Assembly (NCBI RefSeq): GCF_001854405.1
Contig: NZ_CP017718.1
Location: 1,674,001 to 1,738,000, forward strand
Reading direction: 5' to 3'
DNA length: 64,000 nt
Origin: Hyphomonas sp. Mor2
Lineage (GTDB): Bacteria; Pseudomonadota; Alphaproteobacteria; Caulobacterales; Hyphomonadaceae
Made by a program: the position numbers and the translations under genes
Notes under the pieces: model-generated
Seen by the model: only the letters and a program-made list of their open reading frames with translations
Told to the model about the DNA's origin: nothing
The model's database searches: none
Part shown: positions 26,698-33,164 of the stretch, piece after piece
How positions within the stretch are numbered: the first letter of the stretch is position 1
How the letters are laid out: every line of letters starts with the position of its first letter

Positions 26698-27303
26698 TTA
26701 CGTCGGTTGATTGGAGGATTGGGCGGCGTGCGGCTGCGCCAAATCGCCAAAGCAGGGCGCGGTTGCGTCGAGTCTCGATTGCCGAACCGAGCGGGCTTCA
26801 AGCCGGTATGAACGGGGCGTCTGCCCAGCCCAGCGTTTGAAGGCACGCGTAAAGCCGCTCTGCTCGGAGAAGCCCGTCAAAAAAGCGATTTCGGCGAGGC
26901 ATAGCTCTGTCTCGCGTAGCAGACGGTGAGCGAGCGTCTGACGGGCCAGGTCAACAATGCGCTGGAAGGAATATCCTTGGGCGGAAAGCCGCCGCTGCAA
27001 GGTTCGAGGTCCGACACCCACTTCCGCTGCGATTGCCGACAGGGTCGGCACGCCGTCGCTGAGAGCGTCAGTGACTGCGCGGCGGATTTTATCTGGTAAA
27101 TCGATGTGAGAACGCGACCTGAAAGACTGATCTACCGCTGTCGAGGACCGGCGCGCCAGGCTTTGGTCGAGCGGTTCTAAAAACACTAATCGGTCAAACA
27201 GAACGGCGTTAGGTCCCGCTGCAATGACATTCGGTTTTCCGAAGAACAAGATCTGTTCAGCGGTGTGATCGTGCTGATCTCTTGCCGGTAGCCTATAAGA
27301 CAT
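26698..27303 (-). CDS. AraC-family regulator lacking most of the ligand domain
   Basis: A 201-residue protein. Residues about 85-180 are a complete AraC DNA-binding domain (LSAIAAEVGVGPRTLQRRLSAQG and IAFLTGFSEQSGFTRAFKRWAGQTPRSYR). The first 40 residues correspond only to the end of the arabinose-binding-type N-terminal domain (FFGKPNVIAAGPNAVLFDR), so about 130-150 residues are missing compared with the usual 320-340. AGGAGAGG precedes the ATG, so this short form looks translated. It probably controls the pirin and isochorismatase genes behind it, perhaps without effector control. It is divergent from a LysR gene. Confidence 0.85.
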   Translation of the reverse strand: MSYRLPARDQHDHTAEQILFFGKPNVIAAGPNAVLFDRLVFLEPLDQSLARRSSTAVDQSFRSRSHIDLPDKIRRAVTDALSDGVPTLSAIAAEVGVGPRTLQRRLSAQGYSFQRIVDLARQTLAHRLLRETELCLAEIAFLTGFSEQSGFTRAFKRWAGQTPRSYRLEARSVRQSRLDATAPCFGDLAQPHAAQSSNQPT

Positions 27304-27396
27304 TTGTCCTCTCCTCTTCTCGAGTTAAGGACATACTATCGGAACGATGCCTCCGAAATTCCTGTACATAGGACTTATCGTTCTATAAATGGAACC

Positions 27397-28320
27397 ATGC
27401 TTCAGGACCCAACCTTCGATTTGAACGACTATGCCTACTTCTTTCACGTGGTGGAGCAGCGGGGATTCGCACCGGCTGGACGTGCGCTTGGCATCCCGAA
27501 GTCACGGATCAGTCGCCACATTCAGCAGCTGGAAGCGCGCCTCGGTGCGCGGCTTATCCAGCGCACCTCGCGCCAATTCGCGATCACAGATGCAGGTATT
27601 GAATTTTTCCGTCACGCCAAGACCGTCATGGAGGAAGTGCATGCGGCGGAAGTTGCGATCAAACACCGAAGCGAAGCGTTGACCGGAAAGGTCCGTATAT
27701 CCTGCTCGCCAGGGGTCGCTCAATTTGCCTTAGAAGCACTTGTTTCAGATTTCCTTCGCCAGCACCCGAAAGTCGAAATCGGACAGTTCGTAACCAATGA
27801 GCTCGTCAATCTAATCGATGCGGGCCTGGACCTCGCGATTAGAGGGCATGTCGAAAACCTGCCGGACTCCAGTCTCATCCAGAAGCGCGTGGCCAAAGTC
27901 GAATGGCGTTTGTTCGCTTCTCCTCGCTACGTGGATGATGTCGGCCCGCTTGTGACGCCGGACGACTTGAAGGGCCATAGCGGCCTGTGCCTCGGTTGGC
28001 GCAATGATATCGGTCAATGGAAGCTGCACTCTGATCCCGAGAATTCTAAAACCATCCAATTCATCCCCAGACTGAGCAGCGATGATATGGTGACGCTCAA
28101 GGAAGCGTGCGCGGCGGGTTTGGGCATTGTCTCGCTTCCCACCTATGTCTGCGATCAAGATGTCAAAATTGGTCGGCTCGTTGGTATTTTGCCTGATTGG
28201 ATTTCCGGTGAAGCAACGCTCAGTCTCTTGCAGCCCTCTCGGCGTGGGGCGCCGCCTGCTGTGAACGCTTTCGCGCAGCATATCAGCCGGAAACTGCCTG
28301 AATTGATTTCTGCGAACTGA
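27397..28320 (+). CDS. LysR-family transcriptional regulator
   Basis: A 307-residue LysR regulator when started at the ATG at 27397, where the homologous N-terminus begins (MLQDPTFDLNDYAYFFHVVE). The longer frame from 27304 adds 31 residues unlike the family. Helix-turn-helix residues GRALGIPKSRISRHIQQLEARLGARLIQRT lie at about 29-58; the effector domain follows (FISCSPGVAQF-like start near residue 95). The ligand is unknown. It is divergent from the short AraC gene and convergent with the dioxygenase gene. The set of pirin, isochorismatase and SnoaL genes resembles loci often adjacent to LysR genes. Confidence 0.9.
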   Translation: MLQDPTFDLNDYAYFFHVVEQRGFAPAGRALGIPKSRISRHIQQLEARLGARLIQRTSRQFAITDAGIEFFRHAKTVMEEVHAAEVAIKHRSEALTGKVRISCSPGVAQFALEALVSDFLRQHPKVEIGQFVTNELVNLIDAGLDLAIRGHVENLPDSSLIQKRVAKVEWRLFASPRYVDDVGPLVTPDDLKGHSGLCLGWRNDIGQWKLHSDPENSKTIQFIPRLSSDDMVTLKEACAAGLGIVSLPTYVCDQDVKIGRLVGILPDWISGEATLSLLQPSRRGAPPAVNAFAQHISRKLPELISAN

Positions 28321-28356
28321 CCGAAACAGCGCGAATGGCGCCTCTCTGCAACTTCC

Positions 28357-29157
28357 TCAATTCTCACTAAACGCATAAGCGTCCATGGCGAGCACGCCAT
28401 AGGTCGAACTCTTGTGCAACCTAGTCCCCTTAGCCTGTTCACCCCCGGCGCCCATGGCCACAAAGAGCGGCAAGATGTGATCCATGGTCGGATGGTTTCT
28501 TTGTCCTTCTGGACCGGATTGGACCGCGTCCAGAACGGCCGAGACATCGCCGTCTTCTATTCGATCTGAAAGCCAGTCCGCGAATGTCGTGACCCATGCC
28601 GGACTTTCCGCGTCCAGTTGATATCCGCCTTTGAAAAATTCCCGCAAATTATGCGTCGCACCTCCTGATCCGATAATCAAAATGCCTTCGCGCCGCAGCG
28701 GCGCGAGCGCCCGCCCGAGATCGTAGTGCCATTGAGGCGGCTTTCGCATATTTATTGAAATCTGAAGCACTGGAATATCCGCATCTGGATACATCAGATG
28801 CAATGGCACCCACGCGCCATGATCAAAGCCTCGGTTCGGGTCAGCGACAGCGGCAAAGCCTGCTTGCTGGAGATGATCGATAATTTGGATAGAAAGCTTG
28901 GGATCGCCAGGCGCTGCATAGGAGGTTTGGTAAAGCTCGTCTGGAAATCCGGAAAAGTCATAAATTGTCTCGGGCGTCGCATTTGAGCTGACGGCGACGC
29001 TGTCTCCACGACTGTGATGGTGAGCCGATATCACCAGAATGGCTTTGGGTCTGCCAAACTGTTTGCCTAAGCCGCTCAAATAATCGCGGGCTGGACTATC
29101 CTCAACCAGCAGCGTCGGCGCGCCATGAGAGATAAAGAGGGGGGAGTATTCAGTCAT
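28357..29157 (-). CDS. DODA-type (LigB-like) extradiol ring-cleavage dioxygenase
   Basis: A 266-residue class III extradiol dioxygenase of the YgiD/DOPA 4,5-dioxygenase type. I start it at 29157 (MTEYSPLFISHGAPTL); the upstream extension is arginine-rich and unlike the family. Metal-binding histidines are in FISHGAP, SAHHHS and FDHGAWVPL, with IIGSGGATHN near the active site. E. coli YgiD opens the ring of L-DOPA-like catechols; the substrate here is unknown. A SnoaL-like gene lies 74 bases upstream on the same strand. Confidence 0.9.
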   Translation of the reverse strand: MTEYSPLFISHGAPTLLVEDSPARDYLSGLGKQFGRPKAILVISAHHHSRGDSVAVSSNATPETIYDFSGFPDELYQTSYAAPGDPKLSIQIIDHLQQAGFAAVADPNRGFDHGAWVPLHLMYPDADIPVLQISINMRKPPQWHYDLGRALAPLRREGILIIGSGGATHNLREFFKGGYQLDAESPAWVTTFADWLSDRIEDGDVSAVLDAVQSGPEGQRNHPTMDHILPLFVAMGAGGEQAKGTRLHKSSTYGVLAMDAYAFSEN

Positions 29158-29231
29158 AACCAGAGCGTTCCCTGTTAGAATGGCGGCGGAGGATCTGGCG
29201 CGCGGCGCGAGCCAGATCCGGGCTGTGGATT

Positions 29232-29603
29232 TTATCCGTAGTGAAACACTTCTCGGACAATCTTGCCGTCTTTCCATGTGCGAACCGCCACTTGCCGGTA
29301 TCGACGGACGCCCCAATCGCGGTGCGTAAAGTCAAAGGACCAATGTGAGAAAGTCACATTTTCCCCTGAGCCAGTTGCGAGGACTTCTGCGCCGCGAAAA
29401 TCTGTGATGGCGCCGAAGAACTCTTGCTCGCGGATGCGGTTCGCGGGCTTTCCGATCGTGGGGGCCGCATCATTCTCTTGCATCACCACGTCTTCGGCAT
29501 AGTGGCGCTCGAATGCTTCAAGCCCTTTTCCGTTCAGAATGGCTTCATTCAATTCTGCGTCGAGCGCTTCAATGGTTTGCGTGTTTACTTTTGTTCCGAA
29601 CAT
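29232..29603 (-). CDS. SnoaL/NTF2-like small protein
   Basis: A 123-residue single-domain protein with the NTF2-like cone fold pattern: N-terminal helices, then FERHYAEDVVMQENDAAPTIGK and a four-strand C-terminal sheet ending in DGKIVREVFHYG. Such proteins may be isomerases, hydrolases or simple binders; no catalytic residues can be assigned with confidence. It precedes the ring-cleavage dioxygenase on the same strand and may act with it. Confidence 0.75.
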   Translation of the reverse strand: MFGTKVNTQTIEALDAELNEAILNGKGLEAFERHYAEDVVMQENDAAPTIGKPANRIREQEFFGAITDFRGAEVLATGSGENVTFSHWSFDFTHRDWGVRRYRQVAVRTWKDGKIVREVFHYG

Positions 29604-29965
29604 ATTGGAGTCTCTTCTTGCGTTAAAATCTGAGCTGGGTGCTCAGGCTAAGAGTTATGAAAAATTTGACGTCTAAACTTGCCCCTCGACGTCGAAGTTT
29701 TGACAAATCGCGACAAAGCGAGGGGAATGACACTGGGTGGCTTCTAGTCTGAACTAGCTAGCGGCCATTCACACTCAGCGTTGGAAAATCTAGTGCATCC
29801 ACTTTACGCTGACGACGCGGTCAGAAGCGTGACGTCGCCAAGGTTGCCAAATCTGTTGTCGAGCAACCATGGGCGCCTATCTTAGAATGACTTTAGCTCC
29901 CGAAATAGTCTCTGTTTAGCCCGCCAATCGGACTCAGAATGGGACCGTTGAGTACAGGTCCAGAA
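29604..29965. other. Gene-free interval upstream of the SnoaL-like gene
   Basis: About 360 bases with no supportable ORF and no repeat that I can recognise. It must hold the promoter of the SnoaL-like gene. The far end borders the terminator of tRNA-Ser. Confidence 0.4.
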
Positions 29966-30000
29966 CACAAAAGTGTCTAACCTTTTGGGTTAGACACTTT
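29966..30000 (-). terminator. Terminator of tRNA-Ser
   Basis: A perfect 13-bp stem (AAAGTGTCTAACC / GGTTAGACACTTT, 29970-30000) with a 5-base loop. Read on the minus strand it lies 44 bases after the tRNA 3' end and is followed by TTTTGTG, consistent with intrinsic termination. Confidence 0.75.
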
Positions 30001-30043
30001 CGATAGAAAATATCTCAATGATACCAATAGCCTAAGGTTTGGA

Positions 30044-30134
30044 TGGCGGAGAGGAAGGGATTCGAACCCTCGATACGCTTATCACGTATACTCCCTTAGC
30101 AGGGGAGCGCCTTCAGCCACTCGGCCACCTCTCC
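30044..30134 (-). tRNA. tRNA-Ser(GCU), CCA encoded
   Basis: On the minus strand the sequence starts GGAGAGGTGGCCGAGTGG, the class II serine type. The anticodon loop CTGCTAA gives anticodon GCU, which reads AGC/AGU. A long variable arm (GTATACGTGATAAGCGTAT) and GGTTCGAATCC T arm follow; the acceptor GGAGAGG pairs with CCTCTCC, with discriminator G and encoded CCA at 30044-30046. It is complete. There is no integrase beside it and I found no copy of its 3' end elsewhere in the window. Confidence 0.95.
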
Positions 30135-30180
30135 GCGCGGAGGAAAGCCCTAATAAACATGGGATTCATAGGCAAGAGGG

Positions 30181-30216
30181 AATTGTCGGCAATTGTCGCC
30201 AATTGTCGCCAATTGC
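30181..30216. repeat. 10-bp tandem repeat (AATTGTCGCC unit, about 3.5 copies)
   Basis: Three successive 10-mers AATTGTCGGC, AATTGTCGCC and AATTGTCGCC, then AATTGC. Each copy with its left-hand C carries a CAATTG palindrome in phase with the DNA helix. It lies about 50 bases upstream of the tRNA-Ser 5' end and so could affect its promoter, or be a site for a DNA-bending protein. Confidence 0.7.
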
Positions 30217-30349
30217 AGTGAAAAAAAGGGGTATGTCGAGGAAATATGGGGGCGATCGGCTTCTATTGTTCGGCGTTTTCACTTTGCCCATTGATGTCCG
30301 GAGATCATAGCACTGCTGGAGGCAGGAATCGTCGCGGCTGAAATAACTC

Positions 30350-30377
30350 GGAATATATTTGGTGCTCCGCCGTAGTC
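30350..30377 (+). promoter_or_regulatory. ECF-type promoter of the Arg-Asp repeat protein
   Basis: GGAAT at 30350-30354, a 16-base spacer, then CGTAGTC at 30371-30377. The expected transcript start near 30381 leaves a leader of about 25 bases carrying GGGAGAG before the ATG at 30406. The same two blocks recur before the subtilase and, on the other strand, before the sigma gene. Assignment to this ECF sigma factor is inference. Confidence 0.6.
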
Positions 30378-30405
30378 CTGGTGTCGCTACACTGGGAGAG
30401 TCGAA

Positions 30406-30918
30406 ATGAAACTGAAAACGCTTGGCGTTTGCACGCTGTATGTTGCCGTGGCCGTCGGTGCGACCGTTTATTTTGCCACAACGGCCGCCGCGCAATCGTC
30501 TGAAACTGTAGAAATTGCGGGGCCGGTCGCTATCCCGTCTGACGTCTCAGACCGGGCAAATTATCCTGCACCGCCAAATGGCGTGCCGCCCGAACTGCAC
30601 CGCAAAGTGGTGCACCTCTACAAGCGCATTCACAATGCTTATCCGGATGCTTCGCGCCAAAGAATTTTCCTCAAAATCGCTGAAGAGCTTGGCATCCATC
30701 CTCGCCGGCTGTGGAATGCCTATCATCCGAGCGACCGGGTGCGGCCGGATGTTCGGCCCACGGATGTCAAACGAGATCGCGTCCGGGATCGTCAGACAGA
30801 CCGCGTGCGTGACCGTCGAACTGACCGGGTCCGCGATCGGGTCGCGCGTATCGATCGACCCTTGCGAGACCGACCGGTTCGGGATCGTCCTGTTCGAGAT
30901 CGTCCGGGCCGGAACTAG
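30406..30918 (+). CDS. Secreted protein with Arg-Asp repeat tail, unknown function
   Basis: I do not recognise a family. The 170-residue product has a signal peptide (residues 1-30, cleavage after TTAAA), a helical segment (about 58-107, PPELHRKVVHLYKRIHNAYP through IHPRRLWNAY) and a tail from residue 108 built almost only of Arg, Asp, Val and Pro. Units such as DRVRDR and RDRPV recur there. The tail is highly charged yet nearly neutral, suggesting an extended or zipper-like structure that binds a charged partner or surface. GGGAGAG precedes the ATG and an ECF-type promoter lies upstream. A similar Arg-Asp-rich segment occurs in the nearby subtilase, suggesting the two act together. Confidence 0.75.
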   Translation: MKLKTLGVCTLYVAVAVGATVYFATTAAAQSSETVEIAGPVAIPSDVSDRANYPAPPNGVPPELHRKVVHLYKRIHNAYPDASRQRIFLKIAEELGIHPRRLWNAYHPSDRVRPDVRPTDVKRDRVRDRQTDRVRDRRTDRVRDRVARIDRPLRDRPVRDRPVRDRPGRN

Positions 30919-30934
30919 GTTGGACGCACGCCAA

Positions 30935-30970
30935 GCATGCGGGGAAGGTTCGCAGACCTTTCCCGCATGC
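30935..30970 (+). terminator. Hairpin between the repeat protein and the beta-barrel gene
   Basis: GCATGCGGGGAAGGT and ACCTTTCCCGCATGC form a 15-bp stem (one G-U pair) around a 6-base loop. There is no T-run, so it could be a factor-dependent terminator, an attenuator or an mRNA-stabilising stem before the next gene. Confidence 0.5.
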
Positions 30971-30996
30971 GCTATACTCATACGAGGAGGGACCTC

Positions 30997-31770
30997 ATGA
31001 AGATACTCGCAGTGATGCTTGGGATCGGGACATTTTGCGCGGGCCAAATGGCGCAGGCGCAATCATTTTCAATTTCTGCCGGTGCGGAATTCACCACGGG
31101 CGATTATGGTGGGGGCGCAGATACCGACGTGTTCTACGCACCGATCGCGCTTGGCCTGGATGGCGATGACTGGTCGCTCCGCGCTTCTATTCCATATCTC
31201 GAACTGTCGGGACCGGGCGTGTTTCTGGGCGAGGACTTGCCGCTGGTTCGCGATATCGCCGCGCCGGTGCGTATGGCGAATGAAGACGTATCAGGCTTCG
31301 GCGATCTCAGCTTGCGTATCACCAAAACCACGCGTCTCGATTCAGAGGGCAAATGGGAACTCGACCTCACGGGGCGAGTGAAACTGCCTACCGCGGATGA
31401 GGCGGATGGACTCGGTACTGGCGAAACGGATTATTCCGCCAGCGCTGACCTCATCCGCAATCTTGGAGCATGGAGCTGGTTCGCGGGTGTCGGTTATCGC
31501 GTGAATGGCGATCCGGACGGACGTGATTTGAATGACATCGCCTTTGGTTCGCTCGGCGCGGTGCGTTACACGCAAACCGGCTCAAGTTGGGGCTTCGCTT
31601 ATGATTATAGTCAGGCGGCCAGCGACGGTGTCGATGACGCGCATGAATTGTCGACCTGGCTGAGTTTTGGTCTGACAAAAGACGTTCGGGTGCAGCTTTA
31701 TGGTCTCACGGGTCTCAGCGATGGCGGCCCGGACTATGGCGGCGGCGCGCGTATGGTGTTGTCCCTTTAA
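30997..31770 (+). CDS. Predicted outer-membrane beta-barrel protein
   Basis: A 257-residue exported protein when started at 30997, where GAGGAGGG precedes the ATG. The signal peptide ends at AQA-QS (about residue 22). The remainder is a run of amphipathic strands with alternating hydrophobic and polar residues (FSISAGAEFTTGDYGG, LDLTGRVKLPTADE, WSWFAGVGYRVNGD, VRQVQLYGLTGLSD-like end) and a C-terminal strand ending in leucine, as in transporter-type (phenol meta-pathway/MetA-like) barrels. It may be transcribed with the repeat protein through the hairpin. Its stop shares the bases TTAA with the convergent anti-sigma stop. Confidence 0.75.
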   Translation: MKILAVMLGIGTFCAGQMAQAQSFSISAGAEFTTGDYGGGADTDVFYAPIALGLDGDDWSLRASIPYLELSGPGVFLGEDLPLVRDIAAPVRMANEDVSGFGDLSLRITKTTRLDSEGKWELDLTGRVKLPTADEADGLGTGETDYSASADLIRNLGAWSWFAGVGYRVNGDPDGRDLNDIAFGSLGAVRYTQTGSSWGFAYDYSQAASDGVDDAHELSTWLSFGLTKDVRVQLYGLTGLSDGGPDYGGGARMVLSL

Positions 31771-32531
31771 TCGACCAGAGAGTCGCCAGGAGGCTGCCAG
31801 CCATTTGCAATGCGGGCAGCCTCTTCTTCTTCCGTCAGCACTTTCGAAACGCCGAGTTTGGCGGTTGCCAGAGCGAGCGCGTCTGAGCCACCTGCGGCCT
31901 GGAACTGTCCCTGATTTGGCAGATCGGTCAGAATGACCAGTTGCCATTCTTGCTGGTCCAGACAGGCGATGCCTGCCTTGTTTGAAAGCTCGAATTGACG
32001 GCACGCGGCGCCCTGCTCTGACATGAAACTCGCCTGTACGCTGAGCCCTTCGCCCCCCTGCCCCGCCGGTGTCTCGCTCAGAACACGCTGGGCATGGCCG
32101 GAAAGTGACACGTCATTCGCGTCGGTCAGGATCAGGAAGGGGTGCGACTGGTTTTGCGAGAACAACATCCAGGCGGCGGCTGCGCCAAGCACGACGCCCA
32201 TGCTCGTCATTGCCGCCAACCGATACCGGGCCCACGACATGACGCTTGCGCCGCCGCTAAGGTCCGAGCTGGAGCCTTGCCAAACTGGATCAGGGTCTTG
32301 AGCGTCGAGATCCTCGCGCAGTTCGTTCATCATTTCTTTCAGAGCCGGCGACAATGGCGCTTCCTCTGCGGCGGCATATGCCGCCCGCGCGACATCGCGG
32401 CTCTCGATCAGTGCATCGACTTTTGCGCGCAAGACAGGATCGGCATCCACAGCTTCGGCAACGCGCTTGCTGGTCTGTGCGTCCAGCTCACCATCGACAT
32501 AAGCCATTAGTTCGAAATCATCCGGGGTCAT
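31767..32531 (-). CDS. Anti-sigma factor, membrane-spanning, without zinc motif
   Basis: A 254-residue inner-membrane regulator. The N-terminal part (DFELMAYVDGELDAQTSKRVAEAV, residues 4-27) is the pattern of anti-sigma domains, but the HxxxCxxC motif of zinc anti-sigma factors is absent. One transmembrane helix lies at about 107-125 (LAAMTSMGVVLGAAAAWML). The periplasmic part (about 125-254) would sense an envelope signal. Its ATG overlaps the stop of the ECF sigma gene (ATGA), giving the usual coupled expression. It would hold the sigma factor inactive until a signal releases it. Confidence 0.85.
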   Translation of the reverse strand: MTPDDFELMAYVDGELDAQTSKRVAEAVDADPVLRAKVDALIESRDVARAAYAAAEEAPLSPALKEMMNELREDLDAQDPDPVWQGSSSDLSGGASVMSWARYRLAAMTSMGVVLGAAAAWMLFSQNQSHPFLILTDANDVSLSGHAQRVLSETPAGQGGEGLSVQASFMSEQGAACRQFELSNKAGIACLDQQEWQLVILTDLPNQGQFQAAGGSDALALATAKLGVSKVLTEEEEAARIANGWQPPGDSLVD

Positions 32532-33052
32532 GCGCGGCCTCCGAGATTTTGGTCATTGTCCAATTGCTGCATCAAGGTTTGCCGGGCCCGGTAGAGGCGG
32601 CTCATGACCGTACCGACCGGGACGCCGAGTATCTCGGCCGCATCCTTATAGCTCTCACCGCTGACCAGGATCAAAGCCACGACACTGCGGTGTTCTTCGG
32701 GCAACTGTTCTATGGCGAGCCGCGCCTTGAAGGACAGATCCCGGGTTTCAGCCGAATGTCGGCCATCCTCACCCATCAGAGAATAGGCTTGGTCGATATC
32801 AACGGTCGTGCCGCGTCTCGCTCGTTTTCGCATTTGATCGGTCCAGTAATTTTGGATGATCTTGAACACCCAAGTTTCTATCTTGAAAGCCGGATTGTAG
32901 GATTTGGCTTTCGCCAAAGCGCGTTCGAATCCTGCCTGGACGAGGTCATCCGCATCGGCCTGATTTCGCGCGAGCGACAGGGCAAACCGCCGAAATTTCG
33001 GCAGATGTCGGACCAGGCCTTCGCGGACCAGACGTTCGGGGCTCTTCGCCAT
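32528..33052 (-). CDS. ECF (sigma-70 family group IV) RNA polymerase sigma factor
   Basis: About 174 residues. Region 2 is visible at RNQADADDLVQAGFERALAKAK and FKIETWVFKIIQNYWTDQMRKRAR, region 4 at IEQLPEEHRSVVALILVSGESYKDAAEILGVPVGTVMSRLYRAR. I use the ATG at 33052; a GTG two codons upstream (33058) is also possible. Neither has a ribosome-binding site, and the predicted promoter is so close that the mRNA would be leaderless or nearly so. It is coupled to the anti-sigma gene and divergent from the subtilase. Three matching promoters predict its regulon. Confidence 0.92.
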   Translation of the reverse strand: MAKSPERLVREGLVRHLPKFRRFALSLARNQADADDLVQAGFERALAKAKSYNPAFKIETWVFKIIQNYWTDQMRKRARRGTTVDIDQAYSLMGEDGRHSAETRDLSFKARLAIEQLPEEHRSVVALILVSGESYKDAAEILGVPVGTVMSRLYRARQTLMQQLDNDQNLGGRA

Positions 33053-33063
33053 ACTCACAAGGA

Positions 33064-33091
33064 CACTACGTCAAAATCACGATTTTCTTCC
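33064..33091 (-). promoter_or_regulatory. ECF-type promoter of the sigma/anti-sigma operon
   Basis: On the minus strand: GGAAG (33091-33087), a 16-base spacer, CGTAGTG (33070-33064). It matches the plus-strand promoter of the subtilase facing away from it in the same 80-base gap. The predicted start, around 33060, lies at the sigma start codon, which fits autoregulation with a leaderless mRNA. Confidence 0.5.
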
Positions 33092-33111
33092 CGATTTTCT
33101 TCATTTTCTGT

Positions 33112-33140
33112 GGAATGATATACGGACGGGCAACGTAGTC
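33112..33140 (+). promoter_or_regulatory. ECF-type promoter of the subtilase gene
   Basis: GGAAT at 33112-33116, a 17-base spacer, CGTAGTC at 33134-33140. The expected transcript start near 33144 falls downstream of the GTG at 33141, which argues for translation from the ATG at 33165. Confidence 0.6.
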
Positions 33141-33164
33141 GTGTCGAAACGCAGAGGATTTCGC

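Noticed and set aside
30044-30134. tRNA-Ser as integration site of the mobile element
   Set aside because: No second copy of the tRNA 3' end was found, and ordinary metabolic genes lie between it and the integrases.
30039-30221. 60-residue ORF on the plus strand
   Set aside because: It is the antisense reading of tRNA-Ser and its flank, a common false gene call.
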